Positions 7,950 to 17,142 are shown, numbered from the stretch's first letter. The stretch: DNA of 64,000 nt from Halalkalibacillus halophilus DSM 18494 (GCF_000423105.1 NZ_KE383978.1:157135-221134), one strand, 5' to 3'. Notes: generated by a model from the sequence alone, not told the origin. Numbers and translations: made by a program.

Positions 7950-9119
7950 CTACCGCAACGCTTGCTCTAAATCCGCCCAAATATCCTCCCAAGCTTCTAA
8001 GCCACAGGAGATCCTTACTAATGAATCGGTAATTCCCATTTGCAAGCGACTTTCTTCTGGTACAACAGAGTGAGTCATGGTAGCAGGGTGTTGTATGAGT
8101 GTTTCCGTGTCACCAAGACTTACTGCTATTTTTATAAATGATAATCTGTTTAGGAATGCTTGTGCTTCCTTTTTCCCACCATCAAGTTCAAAGGCGATTA
8201 CACCCGCGCCAAGTTTCATTTGCTTCTTGGCAATCTCATAGCTTGGATTTTCAGGGTCGAAAGGATAATGCACTGCCGTGATATTCTGGTGCTCCTTTAA
8301 CTTTTCTACGATTTTTTCCGCGTTGGATGAATGTCGGTCCATCCTTACAGGCAACGTCTTTAATCCCCTAATTAATAGCCAAGCATCAAATGGTGAAATG
8401 GTTCCGCCAATATCTTTTTGAGTAGTCATAGCAACTTCTTCTATAAATTCCTGGCTGCCAACGACGATTCCAGCAATCACATCCCCATGTCCACCAATAT
8501 ATTTTGTGGCACTATGAATGACAATGTCACAGCCGAGATCGAGTGGTCGTTGTAAATAAGGGGAGGAAAAGGTATTGTCGACAACTACAGGAAGTTCAAA
8601 TTCTTTTGCAACACGTGCAACCATTTCAAGGTCAATAATTTTCATCGTCGGATTAATCGGTGTTTCTACATAAATACAAGTCGTTTCAGGACGAATGGCC
8701 TCGCGTAATGATTCTTCGTTCTCCATAAAGCTGAAATCAGAGCTAATATTATATTTTGAGTGAAGCATTTCCAATAAGCCAAAGGTGCATCCATATAAAC
8801 CTTGCGAACATAAAATATGGTCATTCGCTTTCGTTAAAGCAATAATTGTTGCTGAAACAGCGGCCATACCAGATGAAAAAGCCAGTGCAGCATCTCCGTT
8901 TTCAATAGCTGCCATTCGTTCTTCTAAGTTTTTAACAGTAGGATTGCCTAACCTGGAATAAATGTACCCATCTTGTTCCCCTGCAAAGCGTTGTTCCCCT
9001 TGCTCTGCACTATCGAATGTAAAAGTAGAAGTTTGATAGATTGGGGTAGCCAAACTATCGAAATGTTCCTTAGAGTCATATCCGTGATGAATGATTTCTG
9101 ATTCAAATCGTTTGTTCAT
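7950..9119 (-). CDS. megL: Methionine gamma-lyase
   Basis: 389-aa PLP enzyme of the Cys/Met metabolism family. The PLP lysine is K206 in HSATKYIGGHGD, with D181 in VVDNTF. C111 in LYGCTFGLL matches the cysteine that is characteristic of methionine gamma-lyases; cystathionine gamma-synthases and beta-lyases usually lack it. The expected reaction is methionine to methanethiol, ammonia and 2-oxobutyrate. Cystathionine gamma-lyase activity cannot be excluded. It is monocistronic, and a perfect cre match lies 54-68 nt upstream of the start, pointing to carbon catabolite control. Confidence 0.8.
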   Translation of the reverse strand: MNKRFESEIIHHGYDSKEHFDSLATPIYQTSTFTFDSAEQGEQRFAGEQDGYIYSRLGNPTVKNLEERMAAIENGDAALAFSSGMAAVSATIIALTKANDHILCSQGLYGCTFGLLEMLHSKYNISSDFSFMENEESLREAIRPETTCIYVETPINPTMKIIDLEMVARVAKEFELPVVVDNTFSSPYLQRPLDLGCDIVIHSATKYIGGHGDVIAGIVVGSQEFIEEVAMTTQKDIGGTISPFDAWLLIRGLKTLPVRMDRHSSNAEKIVEKLKEHQNITAVHYPFDPENPSYEIAKKQMKLGAGVIAFELDGGKKEAQAFLNRLSFIKIAVSLGDTETLIQHPATMTHSVVPEESRLQMGITDSLVRISCGLEAWEDIWADLEQALR

Positions 9120-9172
9120 AAAAATCCCCCCTAAATAAATTTTCTCTCTATAAATTTAGTGTAACATAAATA

Positions 9173-9187
9173 ATGAAAGCGCTTTCT
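9173..9187. promoter_or_regulatory. CcpA catabolite-responsive element (cre)
   Basis: ATGAAAGCGCTTTCT fits the WTGNAANCGNWNNCW consensus at every defined position. It sits upstream of the minus-strand megL start and would be expected to repress it in good carbon supply. Confidence 0.7.
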
Positions 9188-9339
9188 TTTATTTTAATAG
9201 ACGGGTAGAAAAAACTTTGTCGAGACTTGTCGTATTGGATAAAGCACGGTTATTCGTTCATGTTATAATAGAAAGAAAATAATGAGGAAAGTTCGTTCGC
9301 AAGTGAAAAGACTGAGGAAATTTAATGGAGGAGAAAATC

Positions 9340-9708
9340 ATGGAAACTTTTTCGGATTACTTAGATACAATTGAAGAGCCGAAGCATCGAGAACGATTAG
9401 ATGAAATATTAACATGGGTGAAGCAAACGTATCCTAATTTAGAACCAGTGATCAAGTGGAACACGCCAATGTTTGCCGATCACGGAACCTTTATCATTGG
9501 GATCGATAAAGCGAAACAACATATAAGTTTAGCACCAGAAGAAGTCGCAATGGTTCAATTCGCAGACGAAATCGAAAAGGCAGGGTATAGCTCTACCAAA
9601 GGATTATTCCGAATTAAATGGAACCAACCTGTAGATTACAATTTAATCGGAAGAATCATTGAGTATAATATGCAAGAAAAAGCCGAGTATAATAAATTTT
9701 GGAGATAA
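9340..9708 (+). CDS. Fra/YdhG-like iron chaperone (DUF1801)
   Basis: 122 aa, matching the DUF1801 family. Members include the B. subtilis frataxin-like protein Fra (YdhG), which helps load iron for Fe-S clusters and haem. Visible family segments are YLDTIEEPKHRERLDEILTW, IKWNTPMFADHGTFIIGI and KGLFRIKWNQPVDY. An in-frame ATG at 9325 overlaps the GGAGGA, so the ATG at 9340, 7 nt after it, is used. It is a single gene ending in a strong terminator. An iron role is inferred from the family. Confidence 0.75.
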   Translation: METFSDYLDTIEEPKHRERLDEILTWVKQTYPNLEPVIKWNTPMFADHGTFIIGIDKAKQHISLAPEEVAMVQFADEIEKAGYSSTKGLFRIKWNQPVDYNLIGRIIEYNMQEKAEYNKFWR

Positions 9709-9726
9709 TAAGTTTCTTCAACGTCA

Positions 9727-9760
9727 AAATACCCTCCTACTTATTAGGAGGGTATTTTTA
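9727..9760. terminator. Bidirectional terminator between converging genes
   Basis: A 13-bp perfect stem (9727-9739 with 9745-9757) has a 5-nt loop, with A-rich and T-rich flanks on both strands. Confidence 0.9.
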
Positions 9761-9771
9761 TTATGACACGC

Positions 9772-10347
9772 CTAAGAGTTCTCTATTATTTCTCTAGCTA
9801 ACTCCTCGGCATCCCCTTCTCTGTCATCGGCTTCATAATACTGAATTAGATAATTAAGATCATCCACTTCGAAAGTGAGGTGGACGTAGTCTGAATCCTC
9901 TCCTTGAGGACCAAGGATGTGAACTTCATGCCCCTCAATTTCAATAACCTCTGCATTCTCACCCTCTCCATCAACTTCGCCTTCCAGAATAATTACAGAG
10001 GCAATCATTTCATCCATATATAAATCGCCATGAATGATTTCAATGAGAGGATTTGATTCTTCCCATTCTTCTTTGAAATTCTCATCAACCGGTTCTTCTA
10101 GAGAGTCATTATATTCAATAATGGCTCGCCAAGGTTCCCCTTTAATGACTTCCCCATCTTCCATATTTGTAGTATATTCAATGCGCACATTCCCAACTGG
10201 ATAATCTAAATCAGGAATGTAAGGGTCAATCTCTAAATACTCATTTATCTCCCCTTTGATGTCTTCCGCTTCCGAAACACTTGTTTCTTCTTGGGCGCAA
10301 CCTGCTAAAAAAAGAATCCCCACAATAAGTAATAAATATTTTTTCAT
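9772..10347 (-). CDS. Acidic lipoprotein of unknown function
   Basis: 191 aa starting MKKYLLLIVG with lipobox LAGC (C17), so it is exported and anchored to the outer face of the membrane by lipid. An in-frame ATG four codons upstream (10359) is possible, but the shorter form gives a standard signal peptide. The mature part is strongly acidic (many D and E) and beta-rich, with no domain I recognise. The acidity matches the binding proteins elsewhere in the window. It stands alone: a convergent terminator lies downstream and a repeat array upstream. Confidence 0.75.
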   Translation of the reverse strand: MKKYLLLIVGILFLAGCAQEETSVSEAEDIKGEINEYLEIDPYIPDLDYPVGNVRIEYTTNMEDGEVIKGEPWRAIIEYNDSLEEPVDENFKEEWEESNPLIEIIHGDLYMDEMIASVIILEGEVDGEGENAEVIEIEGHEVHILGPQGEDSDYVHLTFEVDDLNYLIQYYEADDREGDAEELAREIIENS

Positions 10348-10477
10348 ACATATTCCCATCTCTAAATTGAATAAAAGTTCTTCTTATTAAGGGTGTTGCA
10401 GAAATGTACTTCTTAAAATTCTATTCCATAAATTTTCTTTATTGATAAAGATCTTCTGTTGTTTAGGTTAAGTATGT

Positions 10478-10638
10478 TTCGTCTATAAAGTTTGAGTTTT
10501 GTGCATATGGAGGGACATTCGAACATATCTTGATGATTTTCGCGTATAAGTCTTGGAGATTCGTCGTTATTTAAAAATTCTCGCGCATAACGTGTAAGAA
10601 TGGTGCATAAGATCGTACTTTCGCACATTTACGATAGC
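10478..10638. repeat. Array of about eight degenerate 20-bp units, head TTTCGCGCATAA
   Basis: Units begin near 10478, 10498, 10518, 10538, 10560, 10578, 10600 and 10619 (steps 18-22, mostly 20). Each has a head like TTTCGCGCATAA and a variable tail. It lies in the 500-bp gap between the lipoprotein start and rarD. A 71-codon minus-strand open frame across it is an accident of the repeat. Confidence 0.7.
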
Positions 10639-10813
10639 TTTAGAATCTCAAACGCTCTTATCAAACGACTTTCAGACCAGCAACTCAAATAACTCGTTCA
10701 TGATTACTATAAAATTCCCATTTTTTCTTTTCATTCTAACACAACAACTTAAATCCCAGTTGATTTATAATGAATTTTTTTCCTTATTTGTTATTTGTGT
10801 ATGCCATTAATCA

Positions 10814-10847
10814 TAGAAAAAGCACACCAAATGAATTTGATGTGCTT
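10814..10847 (-). terminator. Terminator of rarD
   Basis: A 12-bp stem (10820-10831 with 10836-10847, one G-U pair on the minus-strand RNA) has a 4-nt loop, then TTTTTCT on the minus strand. Confidence 0.8.
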
Positions 10848-10850
10848 GAC

Positions 10851-11744
10851 CTATGCGTGTGCATTTTTACGTAGATGCTTCATCCGTTCATAGGTATACA
10901 GAATTAAACCGATCCAAATCAACGTAAACGTAACCGCATGGACACTAGTGAAAGCTTCATCAAATAAAAATACTCCGAGTAAAAGCATAATCGTCGGTGC
11001 GAAATACTGTAAAAACCCAACCAATGAAAGCGGAATGCGTTTCGCTCCTTGGGCAAATAATAAAAGGGGGACAACGGTGACTAAACCTGCACCAATAAGT
11101 AAAAATCCTGTCCACGACATTCCAAGTGCTCCTACATTTACCCACTCTAAGTAGCTAATATATAACAATGCGATTGGCAGAATAATTAATGTTTCAATCG
11201 CAAGACCGAATATAGCATTTAACTGTACGACTTTCTTAAGCAATCCATAAACAGCAAACGACATTGCTAATACAAGTGCCACCCATGGAATGGAGCCAAA
11301 CTGAATCGTCATAAACAACACACCAGTTAAGGCAAAGGCGATCGCAATCCACTGAATCCTAGAAAATTTCTCACCTAAAAAGAGAATGCCGAACAATATG
11401 CTTATTAAAGGATTTATGTAATACCCCAAACTGGCATCAAGGACATGGTTTGTATTAACTGCCCATATGTATGTGACCCAGTTGATACTAATCGCGATAG
11501 CCGCACCAGTAATTCCAAGACCTGTTCTCCAGTCTTTGAAAATAGATTTTAATTCTCCAGTAAATAGTCCCCATCTTTTTAAAGCTAAAATAAAAATGAC
11601 CATAAATAAAAAGGACCAGACCATACGATGGGCGAGGATTTCCCAAGCAGGGACATGCTCAAGGATCTTCCAATATAACGGAAGGAAGCCCCAAATAATG
11701 TAAGCAAATGCAGCGTATATAGTCCCTAATTTTTCTTCATTCAC
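10851..11744 (-). CDS. rarD: RarD-type EamA transporter
   Basis: 297 aa with about ten hydrophobic segments forming two EamA repeats, typical of the drug/metabolite transporter superfamily. The opening GTIYAAFAYIIWGFLPLYWKIL and the later HRMVWSFLFM, YYINPLISILFGILFLGEKFSRIQW and VVPLLLFAQGAKRIPLS fit the RarD branch (annotated as chloramphenicol-sensitive protein). The substrate is unknown; the family label does not establish drug transport. It is monocistronic. A GGGGGAG lies 12 nt before the ATG. Confidence 0.85.
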   Translation of the reverse strand: MNEEKLGTIYAAFAYIIWGFLPLYWKILEHVPAWEILAHRMVWSFLFMVIFILALKRWGLFTGELKSIFKDWRTGLGITGAAIAISINWVTYIWAVNTNHVLDASLGYYINPLISILFGILFLGEKFSRIQWIAIAFALTGVLFMTIQFGSIPWVALVLAMSFAVYGLLKKVVQLNAIFGLAIETLIILPIALLYISYLEWVNVGALGMSWTGFLLIGAGLVTVVPLLLFAQGAKRIPLSLVGFLQYFAPTIMLLLGVFLFDEAFTSVHAVTFTLIWIGLILYTYERMKHLRKNAHA

Positions 11745-11856
11745 TCGTTGCTCCCCCTCTCATGATGTATTTTAAAATATGTAAAGTACCAGAAAAGTTT
11801 AAGTGATTCTTCCATAGATTGCAATCATGTTGCTTAAATAGGTACATTTTCGGTTA

Positions 11857-11865
11857 TGGTATAAA
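11857..11865 (+). promoter_or_regulatory. Extended -10 promoter for the HesB-like gene
   Basis: TGgTATAAA at 11857-11865 lies 75 nt before the next start. No good -35 is seen at standard spacing. Confidence 0.4.
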
Positions 11866-11940
11866 GAAGGGCTTACATTTGTTGTGAAGCCTAAGTTTCG
11901 ATACACTTAAACTATTAAGGAAAAAGGGGCGTGATTTCAG

Positions 11941-12231
11941 ATGGAAATTCATATAAAGGATGACGCAGCAAAATGGTTAATAGATGAAATGGATCTTGAT
12001 AGCGGGGATGCTGTACGTTTTTTCCCGAAATACGGAGGGACTTCTGATTTTCAAGACGGATTTTCAGTTGCTATGGCAGTTGAACATGCCTCTAAACCCG
12101 TAGCAGAAGCGGAGCAAAGAAGTATTTCTTTTCAAATTGATGAACAGGACGAATGGTTCTTTAAAGAACAAGATTTGTATATAGGGTTAAAAGATGATGA
12201 AGTAGCTTTTAGTAATGAACCGATTGAGTAA
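11941..12231 (+). CDS. yneR: HesB/YneR-like protein
   Basis: 96 aa related to the HesB/IscA fold (IHIKDDAAKWLIDEM, VRFFPKYGG, FSVAMAV) but without the cluster-binding cysteines of true A-type Fe-S carriers. That fits the YneR group of bacilli, whose function is not established. It is acidic. It is followed after 12 nt by an unknown gene, and both end at one terminator, so they form a two-gene operon. Confidence 0.7.
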   Translation: MEIHIKDDAAKWLIDEMDLDSGDAVRFFPKYGGTSDFQDGFSVAMAVEHASKPVAEAEQRSISFQIDEQDEWFFKEQDLYIGLKDDEVAFSNEPIE

Positions 12232-12243
12232 AGAGGGATAAAA

Positions 12244-12690
12244 ATGACTTGGACAAGAGAATCGGCGTTTGATTATTTAAAAGAAGTTTATAATGATGAA
12301 GTCATGCAACAAGAGAAGCGAAGAATCTTTAAACAATTGCATCGTCAGTTGTATGAACGCTTGGATGATTTAGCGATTAACCAGGCAATCAATGAACGAG
12401 CGGAGAAGCAATTGTATTTATTTAAGGAATTCACTTTCATGCCTGGGGATAATATTTTTCAATCGATGCGTTATTTATTCTTACTTGCTAGAGGAGAAGT
12501 AGAGCGCGACCGGGCAACGACGCGCCAGCACTTAGATCGTATCTATAATAGTTTGTTTAAAGCAGCTGGAATGCAGAACCCCATCATCCCAGAATCGTTT
12601 TGGGAAACGCCGCTTGGAGTAGCATGCACAGTGGCGGAAGAAGGAGTAGAAGCAATCTATCCAATGCTTGATGAAATGAAGGAAGCCTAG
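12244..12690 (+). CDS. Conserved-looking protein of unknown function
   Basis: 148 aa, soluble and probably all-helical. An N-terminal run of charged residues (LKEVYNDEVMQQEKRRIFKQLHRQLYERLDDL) leads to a less charged C-terminal half containing PESFWETPLGVACTVAEEGVEAIYPML. I recognise no domain or catalytic motif. It is co-transcribed with the YneR-like gene 12 nt upstream and has a strong terminator 8 nt after its stop. Coding status is supported by the operon layout and normal codon use. Confidence 0.7.
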   Translation: MTWTRESAFDYLKEVYNDEVMQQEKRRIFKQLHRQLYERLDDLAINQAINERAEKQLYLFKEFTFMPGDNIFQSMRYLFLLARGEVERDRATTRQHLDRIYNSLFKAAGMQNPIIPESFWETPLGVACTVAEEGVEAIYPMLDEMKEA

Positions 12691-12698
12691 GTAACAAG

Positions 12699-12732
12699 AA
12701 GCACTCATTTAAAGATGGGTGCTTTTATTTTT
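12699..12732 (+). terminator. Terminator of the yneR operon
   Basis: A 10-bp stem (12699-12708 with 12715-12724, one G-U) is followed by TTTTATTTTT. Confidence 0.85.
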
Positions 12733-12743
12733 GTTGTAGTTTG

Positions 12744-12774
12744 ATGTTCATGAAATGTTATAGTTGATGAACAT
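12744..12774. promoter_or_regulatory. Candidate operator of the ArsR-type regulator
   Basis: A perfect inverted repeat, ATGTTCAT-N15-ATGAACAT, lies 66 nt before the regulator gene. A second weak dyad pairs ATGTTAT (12755-12761) with ATAACAT copies near 12800. Confidence 0.35.
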
Positions 12775-12840
12775 AAAATTATGTGTTTTAATATACATAT
12801 AACATAACATTTAATAATCATTGAAAGAAGGGCTGGTATT

Positions 12841-13821
12841 ATGAAATCAACTGTTATAGCTTCCCAAGTAATTGATTTCTTTGCGTTTTTATATAAAATC
12901 TCTAACATTCACGAAATAGAACAGGAAAATTATATCCGTGAAAAATTGGCAAATGATGACGTGGAAAAATGGATTAAGGAGATCTCCGAGTCATTAGGTC
13001 AACAAGACAAAAACGAGCTTGATCTATTTCTCCATACTGAATCACACATTGTTACGTTAATGTTCCCGGCAATTCATGAACAACAAGCACTGGACAATAT
13101 TCCCAAAGCTATTGAAGTAATTAAAAATTTAACACCTGAGAAATTCCGGAAGCTATTGGAACCTAACGCTACAAATTCGGAAACTGCTTTAGAAAACTTA
13201 AACAATTTAAATATCCCTGATCCAGAGAAGTGGAAGTTAGTCTATTGCTATCAATTCCCTGAAGATACTATAAAGAGAATGGCACAGTTTCTTTCCAAGA
13301 TGTATAAAGAAATCTATCAATCCTATGAAGAAAAATTGTTGGATCATAACTCTAAATATAGAGAAGAAATGAACAAGAACAAAGAGCATTTCTTATTAAT
13401 GCTCCAAGATTATGAATTAATGGATGCCCAAACAGAGATCATTCTCGCTCCTTCTTACAGTTTAAATATAGGGCTTATGTACATGAGTTTAGGTGAAAAT
13501 CTCTTTTTAGGCGTAGTCGGTGTTAAAAGGGAATCTGTAATGAATAATCAGCGCCAAGAACAGGAGCTACTTGAGATCTTAAAAATCATGACGGATGAAC
13601 GACGTTTTCAAATCATGCGTTTGTTAAAGAAGCGGCCGCACTATGGGTTTGAACTAGCGCAAGAGCTTGGAGTATCAAACTCAACCATCACTCACCATAT
13701 TAGTATTTTGCTGTCCCATCAGTTAGTAGAGTCTAGAAGAGATGAGAACAGAGTTTATTATTCCACGAATACAGAGGAAATGAAAACAGTCTTAGCTCAG
13801 TTAGAGACGTTATTTTCATAA
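12841..13821 (+). CDS. ArsR-family transcriptional regulator with long N-terminal domain
   Basis: 326 aa. The C-terminal 85 residues are a winged helix of the ArsR type: ILKIMTDERRFQIMRLLKK, then ELAQELGVSNSTITHHISILLSHQLVESRRDENRVYYS. The first 240 residues are helical, without a metal-binding cysteine motif, and probably sense another signal. Similar long ArsR-like proteins sit beside MFS exporters in bacilli. The next gene, 27 nt downstream on the same strand, is such an exporter, so this protein likely controls that pair. The inducer is unknown. Confidence 0.8.
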   Translation: MKSTVIASQVIDFFAFLYKISNIHEIEQENYIREKLANDDVEKWIKEISESLGQQDKNELDLFLHTESHIVTLMFPAIHEQQALDNIPKAIEVIKNLTPEKFRKLLEPNATNSETALENLNNLNIPDPEKWKLVYCYQFPEDTIKRMAQFLSKMYKEIYQSYEEKLLDHNSKYREEMNKNKEHFLLMLQDYELMDAQTEIILAPSYSLNIGLMYMSLGENLFLGVVGVKRESVMNNQRQEQELLEILKIMTDERRFQIMRLLKKRPHYGFELAQELGVSNSTITHHISILLSHQLVESRRDENRVYYSTNTEEMKTVLAQLETLFS

Positions 13822-13848
13822 AGAAATGAATGTAGAGGAGCGGTCATC

Positions 13849-15084
13849 ATGACTGATCAATCGTCGGAACTTCAGCCGATCATAAAAAACAAACGCTTTA
13901 TTTTATTTTTCATTACGTTTTTAGCTTCTAGTTTAAGTGTGTCTTTCTTCTTATTCACTGTGAATTGGTATGTCGTTGACGGCTTGGAACTCGAGGCAAT
14001 GCTTGGACTTGTTTTTTTTGCAAGCTCTGTTCCACGTTTAGTGTTCATGTTGTTAGGAGGCGCCATTGCAGACCGGGTGAATAAAGCGAGCATCATGTTT
14101 CTGTCTGATTTCACCAAAGCGTTACTCTTAATTGGGGTTGTCATCTTACTGATTGTCGGTGTTTTGAATATTTGGGTGTTAGTTGGTCTCGCCTTTTTAT
14201 TTGGTTTATTAGATGCATTCTTTTGGCCGGCAAGTAATTCACTATTTCCAAGTTTAGTCGACCGCTCACAACTAACTCGAGCAAACTCCATCATACAAAC
14301 AACGCAACGTTTTTCTGTAATTATTGGACCAGTCATTGCTGGTGCAGTGATTGGATTTGGTAGTTATGAAGTAATGTTCGGGCTCGTCAGTTTAATGCTT
14401 TTGGTTGCAGCAGTTGTCGACGTTTACTTAAAACGTGCGACGACAATAGAGGTGATGGACGAAGAGGAACCATCTACTGTTTGGCAGTCGATTACCTCTG
14501 GATTCCGGTATGTAAAAGAATCACCATTTCTTCTTACACTGATGATGACGTCCGTATCGATTAATTTATTTATAAGCGGTCCGTTACAAGTTGGACTGCC
14601 AATCTTTGCTCGTAATATTTTAGATGGAGATGAATTCACGTACAGTATATTAAGTGGAACATCTGGAGTAGGGATGCTCATTGGCTCAGTTACAATTGGA
14701 ATTTTAAACGTAAGAAACAAGCGCGGGGTCGTGGCTATTGTTGGCATCGTGTTTTTAAGTATCTTCTTTGTAGCTTTTAGTCTATCGGGTGTTTTATGGT
14801 TGAGCATGTTATTTGTAGGGTTAATTGGAATCACTTTATCTGTGATTGATATTCCGCTCATATCTGCCATTCAGGCCCATACAGAAGAGAAATTTATTGG
14901 AAGAATCATGAGCTTACTAGCTTTCGCCTCCATTGGTCTGGTGCCTGTATCCTATTTATTAACCACTTCATTCATTTCACTCGGATTTGATATCAATGAA
15001 ATTATGCTCGTATCATCGCTTTGTTTACTTGTGGTTGGGTTTACTGTGCTTCTGTTTGCGAAATCTTTAAGAACGATTGATTAA
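13849..15084 (+). CDS. MFS efflux transporter
   Basis: 411 aa, about 12 transmembrane segments, major facilitator superfamily. The loop GGAIADRVNKASIMFLSDFTKA after helix 2 matches the family's G-x-x-x-D-R-x-x-R/K signature. FGLLDAFFWPASNSLFPSLVDRSQLTRANSI is typical of the macrolide-efflux or enterobactin-exporter (MFS_3) branch. It probably exports a small hydrophobic compound. It follows its putative regulator by 27 nt, with GAGGAGCGG as ribosome-binding site. The substrate cannot be predicted. Confidence 0.85.
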   Translation: MTDQSSELQPIIKNKRFILFFITFLASSLSVSFFLFTVNWYVVDGLELEAMLGLVFFASSVPRLVFMLLGGAIADRVNKASIMFLSDFTKALLLIGVVILLIVGVLNIWVLVGLAFLFGLLDAFFWPASNSLFPSLVDRSQLTRANSIIQTTQRFSVIIGPVIAGAVIGFGSYEVMFGLVSLMLLVAAVVDVYLKRATTIEVMDEEEPSTVWQSITSGFRYVKESPFLLTLMMTSVSINLFISGPLQVGLPIFARNILDGDEFTYSILSGTSGVGMLIGSVTIGILNVRNKRGVVAIVGIVFLSIFFVAFSLSGVLWLSMLFVGLIGITLSVIDIPLISAIQAHTEEKFIGRIMSLLAFASIGLVPVSYLLTTSFISLGFDINEIMLVSSLCLLVVGFTVLLFAKSLRTID

Positions 15085-15113
15085 GGGATAATAGAGCTAT
15101 TAACCGCTAAAAC

Positions 15114-15142
15114 TATACAGTAGCGCTTATCTAATATATAAT
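15114..15142 (+). promoter_or_regulatory. Promoter of typA
   Basis: TATACA (15114-15119), a 17-nt spacer and a perfect TATAAT (15137-15142) lie 43 nt before the start codon. Confidence 0.5.
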
Positions 15143-15184
15143 GACTAAGGCAGTAATTTTAATAACAGAAATGGAGCGGCTCTT

Positions 15185-17011
15185 ATGCAACAACTAAAAG
15201 ATATACGTAACATCGCGATTATCGCGCACGTTGACCACGGAAAGACGACGTTGGTTGACCAAATGCTACACTATTCAGGGACATTCCGTGATAACGAACA
15301 TGTGGATGATCGTGCGATGGATACGGATGACTTAGAGAAAGAACGCGGGATTACGATCCTTGCGAAAAACACAGCGATCAATTATGAAGATACACGTGTG
15401 AATATTTTAGATACACCTGGTCACGCAGATTTCGGTGGCGAAGTAGAACGTATCATGAAAATGGTAGACGGAGTACTTCTAGTCGTTGATGCGTATGAAG
15501 GTTGTATGCCTCAAACGCGCTTTGTTTTAAAGAAGGCGCTTGAGCAAAACTTAAAACCAATGGTCGTTCTTAATAAAATTGATCGTCCAAATGCCCGTCC
15601 AGCAGAAGTAGTAGATGAAGTATTAGACTTATTTATTGAACTAGGTGCGGATGATGAGCAATTAGAATTCCCAGTAGTTTATGCTTCGGCTCTACAAGGT
15701 ACTTCAGGTGATGAGGCAGACGAGCAAACAGAAACGATGGATCCAATTTTTAAAGCTATTTTGAAGAACATCCCAGCTCCAAAGCAGGATATCGAAGGTT
15801 CTTTACAGTTCCAAGTAACTTTACTTGATTATAATGACTATGTTGGTCGTATCGGTGTAGGTCGTATTTATCGTGGCCGAATGAAGGTAGGCGATCAAGT
15901 AGCAGTTATGAAGAAAGATGGTTCGGTTAAAAACCAACGTATTACCAAATTATTTGGTTTTATTGGACTGAAGCGTACGGAAATTGAAGAAGCACAAGCT
16001 GGTGACATTGTAGCGCTTGCTGGACTAGAAGATCTAAACGTAGGGGAAACAGTTTGTGACGTGAATGATCACGATCCATTACCAATCCCACGTATTGATG
16101 AACCAACACTTCAAATGAAGTTTGTTGTAAACAATAGCCCGTTCGCTGGGAAAGAAGGAAAGTATATCACTTCACGCCGAATCGAAGAACGTTTATTAAC
16201 GCAACTTGAAACGGATGTAAGTTTACGTGTCGAACCAACAGAATCTCCTGATGCATGGACGGTTTCTGGTCGTGGTGAATTACACTTGTCTATTTTAATT
16301 GAGAACATGCGTCGTGAAGGCTATGAGCTACAAATCTCTAAGCCTCAAGTTATTATCAAAGAAATCGATGGCGTAAAATGTGAGCCATACGAGCGTGTTC
16401 AAATCGACGTTCCAGAAGATTATACTGGTACAGTTATGGAATCGCTTGGGGAACGTAAAGGTGAAATGCTAGATATGGCTAACCAAGGGAACGGTCAAGT
16501 TCGAATTGAATTCAAAGTACCTTCTCGTGGTTTAATCGGGTATTCAACAGAGTTCATGACTCAAACACGTGGTTATGGAATTCTAAACCACACATTTGAA
16601 GAGTATGGACCAATTGCTCAAGGGCAAGTTGGTGGTCGTCGTCAAGGTGTGCTTGTATCTCAAGAAAAAGGAAAAGCGACGAACTACAGTATCCTAGCAT
16701 TAGAGGATCGTGGTGTCATCTTTATTGAACCTACTACAGATGTATACGAAGGTATGATTGTAGGAGAACACAACCGTGACAATGACTTAACTGTTAATAT
16801 CACAAAAGAAAAAGCACTAACAAACGTTCGTTCCGCTAATAAAGATAATACAACGACGTTAAAAGGTACTCGTAAACTTACTTTAGAAGAAGCGATTGAG
16901 TATCTTAATGATGATGAATATTGTGAAGTAACACCTGATTCGATCCGCTTACGTAAGAAAATTTTAAATAAGAGTGAGCGCGAGCGTTCTCAGAAAAAAG
17001 CTAAGTTATAA
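15185..17011 (+). CDS. typA: Ribosome-associated translational GTPase TypA/BipA
   Basis: 608 aa, full length. The GTPase motifs are in order: G1 AHVDHGKTT, the effector region RGITI, G3 DTPGHADF and G4 NKID. Then come the EF-G-like domain II, domain V and the TypA-specific C-terminus (GRGELHLSILIENMRREGYELQ, then TNVRSANKDNTTTLKGTRKLTLEEAIEYLNDDEY). TypA binds the 70S ribosome and assists subunit assembly and growth under stress such as cold. It is monocistronic, with its own promoter and a terminator directly after the stop. Confidence 0.97.
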   Translation: MQQLKDIRNIAIIAHVDHGKTTLVDQMLHYSGTFRDNEHVDDRAMDTDDLEKERGITILAKNTAINYEDTRVNILDTPGHADFGGEVERIMKMVDGVLLVVDAYEGCMPQTRFVLKKALEQNLKPMVVLNKIDRPNARPAEVVDEVLDLFIELGADDEQLEFPVVYASALQGTSGDEADEQTETMDPIFKAILKNIPAPKQDIEGSLQFQVTLLDYNDYVGRIGVGRIYRGRMKVGDQVAVMKKDGSVKNQRITKLFGFIGLKRTEIEEAQAGDIVALAGLEDLNVGETVCDVNDHDPLPIPRIDEPTLQMKFVVNNSPFAGKEGKYITSRRIEERLLTQLETDVSLRVEPTESPDAWTVSGRGELHLSILIENMRREGYELQISKPQVIIKEIDGVKCEPYERVQIDVPEDYTGTVMESLGERKGEMLDMANQGNGQVRIEFKVPSRGLIGYSTEFMTQTRGYGILNHTFEEYGPIAQGQVGGRRQGVLVSQEKGKATNYSILALEDRGVIFIEPTTDVYEGMIVGEHNRDNDLTVNITKEKALTNVRSANKDNTTTLKGTRKLTLEEAIEYLNDDEYCEVTPDSIRLRKKILNKSERERSQKKAKL

Positions 17012-17017
17012 ATATAT

Positions 17018-17057
17018 ATCCTCATGTTCTGTGAAAGCAGGGTATGGGGATTTTTTT
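17018..17057 (+). terminator. Terminator of typA
   Basis: An 8-bp stem (17018-17025 with 17044-17051) encloses an 18-nt loop and is followed by a run of seven T. Confidence 0.65.
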
Positions 17058-17113
17058 ATGTAGGAAAACGTTCAAGTTATGCGAGCGCTCTTTTAACATA
17101 TATAAAATATAAG

Positions 17114-17142
17114 TTGTATTTTGAATTTTTTGAAATTATAAT
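17114..17142 (+). promoter_or_regulatory. Promoter of the TPR-GGDEF gene
   Basis: TTGTAT (17114-17119) and perfect TATAAT (17137-17142) are 17 nt apart. Because transcription would start near 17150, any coding start upstream of that point is excluded. Confidence 0.55.

Noticed and set aside
10413..10628. 71-codon minus-strand open frame
   Set aside because: It lies across the CGCGCATAA repeat array, has no ribosome-binding site, and its sequence is just the repeat read through.
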